Shown one piece after another: positions 28,601 through 37,203 of a DNA stretch of 63,237 bases (its first letter is position 1; every line of letters starts with the position of its first letter). Origin of the DNA: JBBAEA01 sp041656175 (GTDB taxonomy: Bacteria; Myxococcota_A; Bradymonadia; UBA4248); the NCBI GenBank assembly GCA_041656175.1, contig JBBAEA010000003.1, forward strand, positions 1 to 63,237, given 5' to 3'. Below the pieces are notes generated by a model, which saw only the letters and a list, made by a program, of their open reading frames with translations, did not search any database and had not been told where the DNA came from. A program made the position numbers and the translations under genes.

Positions 28601-29670
28601 CGCTGCAAATTACGGCAAAGGCCGTTCCCGATTGGCAGACTTGCGATGCGAGTTTTGAGCCAAACAATTTTAGCAGTTCGGCGTACTCACTACGTTCGAG
28701 CGCCATCGCTGGCGGAGCTGCAGCCCTCTGTCCCGCTAGCGATGTCGATTATTACTACATCAATTTGAGCGCTGGACAGCGCTTGCAACTTGCCATCCAA
28801 ACGACTGCAGCCACCCTACGCGCAGCACTCTACTCCCCAGGAGGCTCCTTTGCTGCGCTTCTTACCGATCTTCTAAACCAAAGCTTCGATTATACGGCGC
28901 CTATGGATGGGATGTATCACGTTAAAATCTACAGTAACAGCAGCGAAGTACGAAATCAGCCATACACGCTTAAGTTGCAAGGTTTAGAAGGCTTGGATTT
29001 AGCTGTTGGCGACTTAGCGGTTCTGCCACAAAACCCGATCGCTGGGGACGTTGTACAAGTCAGGTTTTCGCTTAAAAACCTAGGAAACTCGCCGATCGTC
29101 CAGAGTAGCTACCGCGTGGACTTGTTACAAAATTCTACGCAACACACTGTAGTACAAGACAATATCACGCAGAGCATCGCTGTGGGCGAAAAACTCCAAA
29201 TTGCGAAAAAGTTCAATATACCTTCGGGTATCACTGGAGTAGCGCAAGTCGTGCTTGAAGCTCAGATCCAAGGAGAGCAGGATATTTACAGCCCCAACAA
29301 CACGCAGAGTATCTCCATCACCATTCGAGAAGCTTGCGTTCCCGATGCCTACGAAGACAACAATAGCAAGAGTAGCGCGACAAGCATCACGCCGTCGCGT
29401 ATTAACGCGCGGATTTGCGAGAACGATGAAGATTGGTACAGCTTTGTTGCGCAAGAAAACAGAAAATACACGATCACGCTCAATTTCACGCATTCTGCAG
29501 GAGACCTCGATCTCTACCTCTACGACGAAGCCGCTCTCATTGCTCAATCGCGCGGCAACAGCGATAGCGAACAGATCGTCTTCGACGCACAGGCGTCTCA
29601 ACAGTACTATATTCTTGTTACAGCCTTTGACCCCAACACGCGTAATGACTACCAACTGCGACTAGAATAG
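25687..29670 (+). CDS. Giant lipoprotein with PKD-like, six CARDB and four PPC domains
   Basis: About 1327 residues, exported and lipidated. GTG 25687 is preferred because it gives a short perfect lipoprotein signal (MKLQLFF...LFFGC) and avoids the family D repeat upstream; an ATG at 25561 is in the same frame. Approximate order: PKD-like 24-105; CARDB at 111, 243, 370 and 494; PPC at 620; CARDB at 734; PPC at 855 and 984; CARDB at 1103; PPC at 1217. Each CARDB unit ends in an Asn-rich turn (SDRSNN, DEDNN, NEDNN, NENNN, NETNN). The PPC units carry the D/EPN and NDEDW-type landmarks. No catalytic domain is present, so a surface adhesin or scaffold is most likely. PPC usually accompanies peptidases, which makes the absence notable. 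Confidence 0.85.
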   Translation: MKLQLFFVFIFSFLFFGCDETGGDFTLRIDAQPTRAHAPMQFSFSLDRDDALSLDGCLADWDFGDGVKLSGLLACEHIYQSPGKYTVLVDLRCDKKRAKAKTTVELFAPVELGIDSLQVRPRDINTGAKLSVALQLTNYGAALQTATSLSVYLSESPSLELFKVSDANRIYDIPIESMPAAGSEGASKSFSLEIALSNSLRTGQYYVVAAIDPVAAVGDSDRSNNLVIDDGAILIRNQATDGADVKAISLDLSPSRTRNLTSFMANFELTNEGSATAMRFDYELWLGQKNEATQRETGRMLLKGYFDGIGSGASLRLQDVLVPVNPAITEAGLYYAWLVLDADDALSERDEDNNIVRSTGPIQVSDESILDADIIVNSLDFEPKSAVSLGSLSMSIEIYNQGSQPTGSFVCSLYMSKNQNLVPDKDLILGSINIYDLLSNQSQEHSTLVEIPADVESGDYWLFAYCDSSGVVAEANEDNNIQRSSTTLSIVSQADVDLSIAALTLSGSSEIESGANIELSARICNMGTTGAGPNVLEATVINLCNGAQREVFTEQISGVEANSCKDISLSIALHCDFWCERYDMSFSIDATNVIHETNENNNTRVLASGATVVGDSCACVEDAFEPNQNLATAAVLPAGDHSLSLCQNDEDWFELKLRAGESVELELEHLQQRGALSMALWKEGRKLAQDLMSDSLYLSLYDVAAPTSYFVQVRSQDGKGNAYALKLRQYPKSAENDLAISGLKIEDDALDIEKSRKVDFSIHNLGQSISEDFRVSFYLSQTPDIAEGAEALASRVYHGQSVAVVHDSIQLRLPLETQAGIWRLIAKVDVDDVIDESNETNNIGRSLPWSIERVCWDVLDPNDSFEAARTIALSGDDELSFSAESLRVCQNNPDFYQFSIPSNYSLHITATNLGSGDFDLFLYDAYHNEIASARTAKSVETLLLPLTLGSEPLVLEVRQLQNPFNPNESRYSLQITAKAVPDWQTCDASFEPNNFSSSAYSLRSSAIAGGAAALCPASDVDYYYINLSAGQRLQLAIQTTAATLRAALYSPGGSFAALLTDLLNQSFDYTAPMDGMYHVKIYSNSSEVRNQPYTLKLQGLEGLDLAVGDLAVLPQNPIAGDVVQVRFSLKNLGNSPIVQSSYRVDLLQNSTQHTVVQDNITQSIAVGEKLQIAKKFNIPSGITGVAQVVLEAQIQGEQDIYSPNNTQSISITIREACVPDAYEDNNSKSSATSITPSRINARICENDEDWYSFVAQENRKYTITLNFTHSAGDLDLYLYDEAALIAQSRGNSDSEQIVFDAQASQQYYILVTAFDPNTRNDYQLRLE

Positions 29671-29699
29671 TAGTCATAAAGTCAATAAAATCAATGCTC

Positions 29700-30165
29700 T
29701 ACACAGAAAAACGGGCTCCAAGAGCGAAAACCCTTGGAGGGGTTTGGGGTAGGGCAGCCGCAAAGTGCTGTTTCGCCAAAAACTGGACGGGGCGTCGCGG
29801 GGTGTCCCCGCGGAGGGGGAGCCGAAACGAGCAAAACTAAGTGTTTTGCGAGTTGATGGCTCGCTTTCGCAGTGAGCATGTCCAAGCCAAGCTCGCTTGA
29901 GCTTGAGACATGCGAACAAGAAAAAAAACCGTAGGTTTTTCATGAGACTAGATTTGCGCAATCGAACGCAAGCCTGCGTGAGTGCAGCGCAAATCGTAGT
30001 CGGAATTGTGGGATGTGGCAAACCCGCGCAAAGCGTGGGGTTGACACGTAGGGGGACACTTCCCCCCAAAAATAAGAGCCTTGAAAATCATCAATTTGAC
30101 GACTTTGCGGTTGCCCTAGGGTTTGGGGCGGTAGTCCCAATTAATCAGAGTTTCCCTAACTCTTG
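29700..30165. repeat. Nested intergenic repeat mosaic (families C, B and an inserted block)
   Basis: This 522-base gap (29671-30192) is repeat from end to end. Family B left half ends near 29820 ('cggaggggga'); about 190 bases unlike family B follow; family B right half resumes near 30013 with 'tggcaaacccgcgc'. The copy at 43.1 kb has the two halves directly joined. Bases 29771-29896 are identical to 63112-63237. A family C tip ('aatcagagtttccct') closes the gap near 30153-30165. No gene is supported here. Confidence 0.75.
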
Positions 30166-30192
30166 ATTCTAAAGAGCAGCGAAAACTTGTAG

Positions 30193-30735
30193 CTAGTTTT
30201 CAATTTCAAACCAAAGCGAAATTGAAAGCGATACGGAACAGCCAAGCTCTTCGTCAACGCAGTTTTCTTGGCGATACCTAAAAGCTTCGTATGGCTTAAG
30301 CGTAGCAACAGTTTCTATTTCTACGCGTTGGTTCCAGATATAGTCTTGAAGCACATCGTCAAGTATAACTTTGAACTCCGCTTCATTTCCTTTTATTCTT
30401 TCAGCGGGTAGCTGCAAAAATAAGACTCTCGACTGATTTTGTGTATTAATAATGTAGACTTCTAGCGACTTTACCAAAGAAATATCTACGTTTTGGGCAC
30501 CGTGTTTTAAGCGATCCAAGCTAAGCCATGCGTTGTGCGCTTTTAGCGACAGCTTGGACAAATCGCGGTCGAACAAAAAGCGGCGATGCGTCTTTATGCT
30601 TTTTTCAGCTTCAATGGTCTGGGGTATTTCGAAGTTTACTTCAGTCGAAACGGAGTCGTAAAACTTGTCCACTGCGCATGAGGACAAGCCCATTATTAAA
30701 GCACATAACAAAATCAGCAAAGGTTTTTTCATCAC
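30193..30735 (-). CDS. Lipoprotein of unknown function
   Basis: A 180-residue lipoprotein: signal MMKKPLLILLCALIMG followed by LSSC, lipidation at C20. The mature part has alternating strands (VNFEIPQTIEAEKS, NAEFKVILDDVL-like region, VEIETVATLKPYEAF) and looks like a small beta-sandwich. Two cysteines near the end (ENCVDEELGCS) could form a disulfide. I do not recognise a family. It stands alone between a repeat mosaic and the methyltransferase gene, both on its 3' and 5' sides. Confidence 0.75.
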   Translation of the reverse strand: MMKKPLLILLCALIMGLSSCAVDKFYDSVSTEVNFEIPQTIEAEKSIKTHRRFLFDRDLSKLSLKAHNAWLSLDRLKHGAQNVDISLVKSLEVYIINTQNQSRVLFLQLPAERIKGNEAEFKVILDDVLQDYIWNQRVEIETVATLKPYEAFRYRQENCVDEELGCSVSLSISLWFEIEN

Positions 30736-30888
30736 TCATTCTCCAGTATCGCCCCCATGCCATTATAATGAGAGATATTGAGCAAGTAAACCTTTTTAGT
30801 GCAATGGCCAATGAGCAGTGTGTCGTTTAGTTTTGTAGACTAGCATCTTTGGTTTTTTGCGAGTTTTTCGTGGCTGGAGACTGCAAAG

Positions 30889-32316
30889 CTAAAGCACATA
30901 CAAGGTACTTGGGCGCTTCCAACGAAGGCGTCCGTCGACTTCGACGTAAGCGTATGCGATGGCTCCCAAATCGCCGTAATCAATGACGGGGTAGGGCGTT
31001 TCGAATTCAAAACCTACGTTTTGCAAGAACTCTCCTTTGGCCAAAGTTTGCAGCTGATCGCGGCTGAGGCTGAGTCTGTTTTTTCTAATCTTGGCACCGA
31101 ATTGCTGTATGGCGGCTTGGCTAAGTCTCCACATAGGGCCGCGACGTTTGGCTAAGCAGATCCCAGCGCGGTGAAACGTTGCGGGCAAACTGTGCCAGTC
31201 GCTGTGTAGGAAGTGTATGGTTTTATCGGCGTTGCGGACAAAGCGTAGTTCGCTAAAAGACGTGGGAACAATTCCATAATAATGTTCAATATTTTCGAGA
31301 ATTTCGGCAATCTCTGGCGCGTCAAAGGGAAGCGTTTCGATGATTTCGATGGCCTTTAGTGATTCTTGGATCTTCGCCGTTCTCGGTATTTCGTCGTATT
31401 TTTCGAGGCTTGCAACGAAAAAACCCTGTGTTTCGTTTTCCCAGGGCATAAGTTTTTTGCATTTTCGTAAATCGTGGCAAAGCTCCTCACCGCGCCAGCT
31501 CGTACAAGCCTCTCTAAAAGTGAAGGCGTCGATTTTGGCGATATCCAAGATCCGCAAGGGCCATGCTTTGCAGAGTCTATTCACGATGACTTCGTTTTCG
31601 GCTGGGTTGAGCGAGCAGGTCGAATATACGAGGCGCCCGCCGACTTTGAGGAGTTTTGCGCCTGCCAAAGCGATGGCGTATTGAATATCGTTAAAAGCTT
31701 GAAAGTTTTTACTCCTTTCATAGCGGTAGCGGTTCTCTTTCAGATTTTGGGCTTCCCCGAGGCCAGAGCAGGGAACATCGGCGAGTACGGCGTCAAAGTA
31801 AATATCGAGTTCATGAGGGAGGCGTTCCGCGGAACGGCGCATGAGTACGTTGTTGTAGGCGCAGTTTGCATCAAGTCGAGCGGCGAGTGCGGTCATGCGT
31901 TTGCTCGAGTAATCGTTTGCCAAAAGGCGGCCACGATTTTGCATCATTGTGGCGATCTGCGTTGTTTTGGACCCTGGTGCCGCGCAGAGGTCAAGGACAG
32001 ACTCGCCGGGTTTAGGCGCTAAGACGTGTACGGGCAGTTGCGAGGCCAAACTTTGTTTGATGAAATAGCCTATATAATGATGTAAACATTGTGTTGGGTC
32101 GTATGGGGCGTGTAAAATTCGGACTGCATTCTCCAAACCAGCGACGGCCTCGACTTCGAAGCCATAAGCGCGCAATATTTCACAAATCTCCGCGGTTTTA
32201 GTACGCAGCGAGTTGACGCGTATATAGTCAGGAGTTGATGTTTTGCTATGAAATAGCGGTAGTTCGCTGCCAAAGATTTCGGCGAGATGTTGGTCAAAAT
32301 CAAGTCGTTGTGGCAT
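30889..32316 (-). CDS. RsmB/RsmF-family RNA (cytosine-C5) methyltransferase
   Basis: S-adenosylmethionine-dependent 5-methylcytosine methyltransferase acting on rRNA or tRNA. N-terminal RNA-binding part (YIRVNSLRTKTAEI) then the Rossmann core: motif I VLDLCAAPGSKTTQIA, motif IV ADVPCSGLG with the releasing cysteine, motif VI YSTCSLNPAENE with the catalytic cysteine. A C-terminal extension of about 150 residues with LAKGEFLQNVGF fits the RsmF-type PUA-like tail. Start uncertain: ATG 32316 begins MPQRLDFDQHL, which matches the usual family beginning; GTG 32373 would add 19 residues. Neither has a clear ribosome site. It is divergent from the glycosyltransferase gene. Confidence 0.88.
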   Translation of the reverse strand: MPQRLDFDQHLAEIFGSELPLFHSKTSTPDYIRVNSLRTKTAEICEILRAYGFEVEAVAGLENAVRILHAPYDPTQCLHHYIGYFIKQSLASQLPVHVLAPKPGESVLDLCAAPGSKTTQIATMMQNRGRLLANDYSSKRMTALAARLDANCAYNNVLMRRSAERLPHELDIYFDAVLADVPCSGLGEAQNLKENRYRYERSKNFQAFNDIQYAIALAGAKLLKVGGRLVYSTCSLNPAENEVIVNRLCKAWPLRILDIAKIDAFTFREACTSWRGEELCHDLRKCKKLMPWENETQGFFVASLEKYDEIPRTAKIQESLKAIEIIETLPFDAPEIAEILENIEHYYGIVPTSFSELRFVRNADKTIHFLHSDWHSLPATFHRAGICLAKRRGPMWRLSQAAIQQFGAKIRKNRLSLSRDQLQTLAKGEFLQNVGFEFETPYPVIDYGDLGAIAYAYVEVDGRLRWKRPSTLYVL

Positions 32317-32419
32317 ATTCACTGTGGTGTCCAAAAGGGGTAAAGCGGGCGAATTCGCAGCCTCAGCCGACACTGTATAAAATTTGAATGAACTTTCAAG
32401 TAAAGTAGGGAGTTAATCC

Positions 32420-33115
32420 ATGACCGCAGAAAATGCTGAACTTAGTATCGTTGTTGCTATTCACAACCAAGAGAGCGCTGTCGCGAGAATTATCAACAGT
32501 TTACTGGAGCGACTCGACGCCGAGTACCCTGGCAAGTTCGAAATTATCCTTGTAGATCAAGCATCTACAGACAATTCCCAAGCCTCGATTATCGCCCTTG
32601 CTAACCAACGCTCCCTCATTCGCCTCAACCGCATCGACAGCCCCATCGACGGCCTCTCCCTCAAGCGCGGTCTTGAAGCCGCCATCTCAGCGCACGTCGT
32701 TTGGTGTCGCCTCGAAGATTGCCACTTCGACACCGTTTGGTCGCTTTACAAAGCTCTCGGCGATGCCGACATCGTTTTAAGCCACGATGATACAGCCCAA
32801 AAACAATCTATACGCGCCAAAGTCAAAGGCATCGCCTGCAAAGTCGCCAAAAAAGCACTCTCCTTCTCACCCGACCAGTGCTTTGCGCCCATGGCTATCA
32901 AAGTTCCGGCCCTCAACGGCTTGAGCTATCAAATCGACGCCCACCGCAGCAATTTTGTCGCCGAACTCCTCCTTCGCGCCCACAAAAAAGGTCTGCAAAT
33001 CACTGAAATCGCCGCCGAAAGTTCCCCAAAATCCATGCCCATCGCGCAGTTGCCCCAAAACGCCGCCGCCCTCGGACGCGCCATCTTTAGGGCTCGTTTC
33101 AAAAAAGATGCATAA
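32420..33115 (+). CDS. Glycosyltransferase family 2-like protein
   Basis: GT-A fold glycosyltransferase related to DPM1/GtrB-type family 2 enzymes. SIVVAIHNQESAVARI is the nucleotide-binding first strand and EIILVDQASTDNSQ corresponds to the conserved VDDGSTDxT motif. The usual DxD appears as EDCHFD near residue 95, so metal binding may be atypical. The C-terminal half (KAKVKGIACKVAKKAL, NFVAELLLRAHKKGLQITEIAAE) follows the family pattern but without the membrane anchors of DPM/GtrB proteins. Length 231 is short. The substrate is unknown. AGGGAG occurs about ten bases before ATG 32420. Confidence 0.75.
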   Translation: MTAENAELSIVVAIHNQESAVARIINSLLERLDAEYPGKFEIILVDQASTDNSQASIIALANQRSLIRLNRIDSPIDGLSLKRGLEAAISAHVVWCRLEDCHFDTVWSLYKALGDADIVLSHDDTAQKQSIRAKVKGIACKVAKKALSFSPDQCFAPMAIKVPALNGLSYQIDAHRSNFVAELLLRAHKKGLQITEIAAESSPKSMPIAQLPQNAAALGRAIFRARFKKDA

Positions 33116-33159
33116 AAATCTGTGGCCTAGGCTGCATACACGGTCTTTTTTCTTTTTGC

Positions 33160-33302
33160 GGGGGGCTTTTGCCCCCTACGCGCGGGCTTCCTCAAAATTC
33201 GCGCAATTCGCGTAAATAAAATGCGTTGTTTCGTCTATTCGCCGAACCAACGCATTTTATACGCTCATTGCTCGAATTTATCGGTGATCCCGCGCTACCC
33301 CC
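33160..33302 (+). repeat. Family A structured intergenic repeat, copy 4
   Basis: Outer helix GCGCGGG 33180-33186 with CCCGCGC 33289-33295. Inner hairpin: GCGT 33210-33213 and ATAAAATGCGTTG 33216-33228 pair with 33248-33264, with bulge AA at 33214-33215. AATTCG 33205-33210 can also pair with CGAATT 33273-33278. It separates the converging glycosyltransferase and transglycosylase genes. Confidence 0.8.
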
Positions 33303-33338
33303 AAGTGAGTGCGATAAATAGGGTGGTCGTTTAACAGC

Positions 33339-35987
33339 TCAATAATTTGGCATTTCCAAATATTCGTTCTTTAGCTGATTACTAATATAAAATGCAGCTT
33401 TAGTGTCATTTTCATAAATTTTCTTAAATAGAAGTAGTCGTTCCATGCCTTTTTTGACGTAGTTACGCGCTTCGTTGTAGGGGATAAGTTCGACGAAGGC
33501 GTCGAGTTCGAGGGTAGCGCCGTAGCTGTCTATCCAGCGTGCTACTTGGTGTGGGCCGCCGTTGTAGCCAGCAAGGGCGAGCAGTTCATTACCGTGGAAT
33601 TTCTCAATGATGCGTGTAAGGTACCAGGCGCCAAAGCGTATGGAGAGCGATATGTCGAGCAAATCCATGGGGCCAAAGTCGTGAATTTCGAGGGCTTTGG
33701 CGAGTTTGTAGCCAGTGATGGGTATTACTTGCAAAAGACCGAAGGCGTTGGCATGCGAGACGGAGTCGGGGTTAAAGGCGCTTTCGATGTTCATGACAGT
33801 CCAGAGTAGATAGGGGTTGAGGGACTGTGCATCGCAGGCAGCGCGTAATTCACTGTTAAAGGCACGCGGGTAGTGTACGGACCAAGCGAATTGAGCCTCG
33901 GCTGTGCCCGGCGTAGATCGGGGTAGGGGTGAGTAGCGGCGCGCAAGGTAGTAGTCTTCATTATATATAAGAGCCGCAACAAAGAGCGGGCGTAGGGTCG
34001 CGGCGTTTTGTAGAATGCTGCGTTGTCGCTGGGCAGCAGCGGCAGTGGCGCGCTTATCTTTGGCGCTGGGTAGCTTAAATCGTTGGGTCGTAAGCGAGAT
34101 CCCCCAAACGCCATTTTTTTGGCGTCGGTTGTCGACATGGAACCCATCCATCGAGAGTTCAAGGTTCCACGGCTTGGTGCTTGGGGGTAGTTTTTTGCTT
34201 CTTCTGTATCTATTTTCGAGTATGAAGAATTCAAGCGCGCTGCTGCGAAGTTCTTTGTTGAGCTCTTTTTGCATGCCTGTTTCGTAAAAGAATTTTACCC
34301 TCTTTAACGAAGGAAATACGTCGCTATACTGGTTTATAAGTGTAAAAAACTGTGATTTGAGATTTTTATCGACGTTAATGTATGCCGTGTCGATTTCGTC
34401 GAAGGATTTTGTTTTTTCGTCGAATTTTTGCCAGTCAATATTGTTGCTGACTTCATGGCTGCCGTTTTCTAAATCCCAGATGCGGCTTTGTGCCATAATG
34501 GCATAGTAGCTCAAGGGTGCTTTTTCGATGATCTGAGCAAAGACATCTTTTGCGGCATCGAATTTTTCTTGTTTGGCCAAACTCTGTGCGTACCAATATT
34601 GCATACGTGGGCGCAAAACCGAAGCGGAATCTCGCTGTAAGCGCTTAAACTGCTCTTCAGCGACATCGTATTTTTGTGCAAGGTATGCAAGTAGTGTCTC
34701 GCTAAATTCGAGAACAATAGGTGTTTCTGCTTTTTTCTTCGGTTTTCTTTGTTTTTTTTGAGCGCTTTCTTTTTCCCGCATCATCAGAGCGTAGGCTTCA
34801 TCAAACTGTCCGCTCTCCATGTAAAAGCGCTGTAGACGCGCGTTTCTTTGCCCCTTGGGTAGCAGTTGGAGTAGATCGTCCATCACGCGCTTAGCTTCGT
34901 CGCGCTGTTGAGTGTAAACATATGCCTGCGATAGGTAGGCATTGACCGTAATGGGGTGGAGATCATCTTGTCGCTTGTTAGCGATCTGCGCTTTAAGTTT
35001 TTCTAAAAGCGGTATGGCTTTGGCGTGTCTACTTTGATCGTAGGCAATACGCGCGTTTTGCCACTGAAGCGCTATGCTTTGTGGATGGCTTTCGAGTAGG
35101 GGGAGAATGGCAATTTCGCTTTCTGGCCAAAAGCGATTGCGGCGCAAGAAATCTACGCGATTAAGTTGCGCATTGAAGCTCTGCATTGTTTTCTGGTAGC
35201 CGTTTTTCTCCAAAATGGCGAGCGCGGTTTGTGCCTCTGCTGCCCAAGGTGAGTCGAAGATAATCGTGTTGAGTTCCGCTGCGGCCTGTGCTTCCTTTGC
35301 TTGCGCGATGTAGCTTATCGCGCGTTGAAGGCGCAGCGCATTAGCACGTGGGTACTCTGGATAGGTCGTCAAAAATTGATCTATCTCCTTCTGAAGCTCT
35401 GGCCAGCGCTCTGCTTCGTATAAACATTGTGTTATTTCTAGCTTTGCCTCGTGATAGTAGGGGGAGGCTCGGTAATTTTCCAATTTTGCGTAGTCTGCAA
35501 TAGCCTCATCCCAACGTTCTTGGGCTTGCAGGGATTTGGCGCGGTAGTAGTAAAATAGGTCTAAAAAATCCGTTTGCGCCTCTTCTTCTATTAATCTGCT
35601 CAACGTCGAAACCGCTTTTGCATGTTCGGCGTTTTGTGCAAAGGCTCTTGCTAGCAAGAATTGAGAAGCGAGATCGGGCGCAAAAACGATCTTAGGCATC
35701 AGTGCGATTAAGGATTTTCGTTTTTCATCGGTATGTATATAGTACTGGGCGGCTTCCATGCCAAAGCCCTGCGACTCTCTCGCGATCAGTTCATCGACGG
35801 CATTGAGCAAAACAAGTAGGCTAGCACTTGGCTCGCCCTGCTCGACTTCGACTTCGGCTTGAGCAGTTTGCTGAGAATTCGCCGTTTGGGGCAGCGTTTC
35901 GCTTTTACTTCGACAGGATGAGGTAAAAACAAGACAAAGCACTGAAATAATGGCGATATAGATGGAATGATTCTGTAAGCGAAGCAC
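33339..35987 (-). CDS. Soluble-type lytic transglycosylase lipoprotein with TPR-like repeats
   Basis: Slt-family murein lytic transglycosylase that cleaves the MurNAc-GlcNAc bond. Lipoprotein signal ends TSSC (C25). Residues 45-560 form a long helical superhelix with TPR-like units, as in Slt70-type enzymes. The SLT catalytic domain occupies about 715-870: LLWTVMNIESAFNPDSVSH with catalytic E735, AFGLLQVIPITG, and LALAGYNGGPHQVARWI. At 882 residues it is longer than Slt70 (about 620), mainly in the helical part. The start is GTG 35987, without a good ribosome site. Divergent from dut. Confidence 0.88.
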   Translation of the reverse strand: MLRLQNHSIYIAIISVLCLVFTSSCRSKSETLPQTANSQQTAQAEVEVEQGEPSASLLVLLNAVDELIARESQGFGMEAAQYYIHTDEKRKSLIALMPKIVFAPDLASQFLLARAFAQNAEHAKAVSTLSRLIEEEAQTDFLDLFYYYRAKSLQAQERWDEAIADYAKLENYRASPYYHEAKLEITQCLYEAERWPELQKEIDQFLTTYPEYPRANALRLQRAISYIAQAKEAQAAAELNTIIFDSPWAAEAQTALAILEKNGYQKTMQSFNAQLNRVDFLRRNRFWPESEIAILPLLESHPQSIALQWQNARIAYDQSRHAKAIPLLEKLKAQIANKRQDDLHPITVNAYLSQAYVYTQQRDEAKRVMDDLLQLLPKGQRNARLQRFYMESGQFDEAYALMMREKESAQKKQRKPKKKAETPIVLEFSETLLAYLAQKYDVAEEQFKRLQRDSASVLRPRMQYWYAQSLAKQEKFDAAKDVFAQIIEKAPLSYYAIMAQSRIWDLENGSHEVSNNIDWQKFDEKTKSFDEIDTAYINVDKNLKSQFFTLINQYSDVFPSLKRVKFFYETGMQKELNKELRSSALEFFILENRYRRSKKLPPSTKPWNLELSMDGFHVDNRRQKNGVWGISLTTQRFKLPSAKDKRATAAAAQRQRSILQNAATLRPLFVAALIYNEDYYLARRYSPLPRSTPGTAEAQFAWSVHYPRAFNSELRAACDAQSLNPYLLWTVMNIESAFNPDSVSHANAFGLLQVIPITGYKLAKALEIHDFGPMDLLDISLSIRFGAWYLTRIIEKFHGNELLALAGYNGGPHQVARWIDSYGATLELDAFVELIPYNEARNYVKKGMERLLLFKKIYENDTKAAFYISNQLKNEYLEMPNY

Positions 35988-36106
35988 TGCTGATATAGAG
36001 TAAATGGCGCGGAATTGCGCTCACACGAATATAGCCCAGTTCTCTTTAAATGGCAGCTTTTCTGGCTTGCCTGTTGTTTTATCCCCTATTTTACAGGAGG
36101 CTAATC

Positions 36107-36607
36107 ATGCGTATCGCCAATGAAGTTAAAGATTACATCCACTCCATTAAGCAGAAGTTTAAGCTGCAAACTATTTTTTGTAAGCGACTATCGCCTGAAG
36201 CGCGCCTCCCCAAGCTTGCTACCGTCGATTCGGCGGGCATGGATCTTTATGCGGCCGAGCGCTGCGAGTTAGAGCCCGGCCAACGCGCGTTGGTAAAAAC
36301 CGGTATCGTTGCCGAGTTACCGCGCGGTTACCACTTAGAAGTTCGACCCAGATCAGGTTTAGCACTAAAGCACGGTATTACCGTTCTCAATACTCCAGGT
36401 ACAGTCGATGCCGATTACCGCGGTGAGCTTCAGGTGTTACTGATAAACTTGGGTAGTGAGCGCTTTGTCGTGGAAGTAGGAGATCGCATTGCACAAGCTC
36501 TGCTTATGCAGCATTTACCCATGCGCTGGCAATGGGGCGCGAAACTTGCTAAAACCGAGCGCGGCGAGGGTGGTTGGGGGCATAGTGGGCGAAGCGACAA
36601 GCGCTAG
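36107..36607 (+). CDS. dut: Deoxyuridine 5'-triphosphate nucleotidohydrolase
   Basis: dUTPase, converts dUTP to dUMP and pyrophosphate, preventing uracil incorporation and feeding thymidylate synthesis. The five trimeric dUTPase motifs are visible in order: DSAGMDLYA (I), RPRSGLA (II), GTVDADYRGE (III, with the catalytic Asp), GDRIAQALL (IV) and RGEGGWGHSG (V, normally RGxGGFGSTG). ATG 36107 is chosen because AGGAGG lies six bases upstream (36095-36100). An N-terminal extension of about 25 residues (MRIANEVKDYIHSIKQKF) precedes the standard start of the family. Trp for Phe in motif V is a mild oddity. Confidence 0.95.
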   Translation: MRIANEVKDYIHSIKQKFKLQTIFCKRLSPEARLPKLATVDSAGMDLYAAERCELEPGQRALVKTGIVAELPRGYHLEVRPRSGLALKHGITVLNTPGTVDADYRGELQVLLINLGSERFVVEVGDRIAQALLMQHLPMRWQWGAKLAKTERGEGGWGHSGRSDKR

Positions 36608-36689
36608 ATTTTATTGCATTGCTCGCTTATGAAGTGTGAGACCTTTGCGCGGCTAGAGAAAAACAACGAAAGTCAGGCGGGTTTTCAAA

Positions 36690-37096
36690 ATAAAGTCAAT
36701 AAAATCAATAATCACCATACAAAAGCGGGTTCTAAGGGCGATAGCTCTAAGCGGAGTTTGGGGCGGTATTCCCGATGAATCAGAGTTTTCTTAGGAGACC
36801 TTTGCACGGCTAGAAATATCGAATTTAATTTTACAAATTCGATACAGTCTTAAACAAAATGAGAACTTTTGTAGAGAAGCACAAGTTAACAATGCTAATT
36901 AAATAGGGCAGGTGGAAGATAAAATGACATTTTATTCGAAAAGTGCTTAAAAGAGTGCTTTCTTAGTGCCACAGCCGTCCAGGCTGTGGCCGCTTCGCGC
37001 GCGGCCTCAGCCGCGACCAATCGCTGACATCCATGTCGCGATTGAAGGGGAGGGGGGTACGGGGGGGAAACATCTTTTCTTTGGCACAAAGAAAAG
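36690..37096. repeat. Repeat and palindrome cluster (families C and D)
   Basis: This fills most of the 596-base gap 36608-37203. Family C copy at about 36696-36796, with 'ataaaatcaataa', 'aaagcgggttctaagggcga' and an 'atcagagttttcttag' tip. Around 36975-37045 are small palindromes (CCACAGCC/GGCTGTGG; CAATCGC/GCGATTG). Family D hairpin CTTTTCTTTG, GCA, CAAAGAAAAG is at 37074-37096. No gene is supported. Confidence 0.65.
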
Positions 37097-37203
37097 GGCT
37101 TCCCCCGTGCAAAGCTCTCGAGTAAAAAGAAACTTGCCTCAATGATATTTTCCATTATCGTAAGCTAGCGGCTTATGCTGCAGTTCTTGAAAAGGGCGAA
37201 TGG

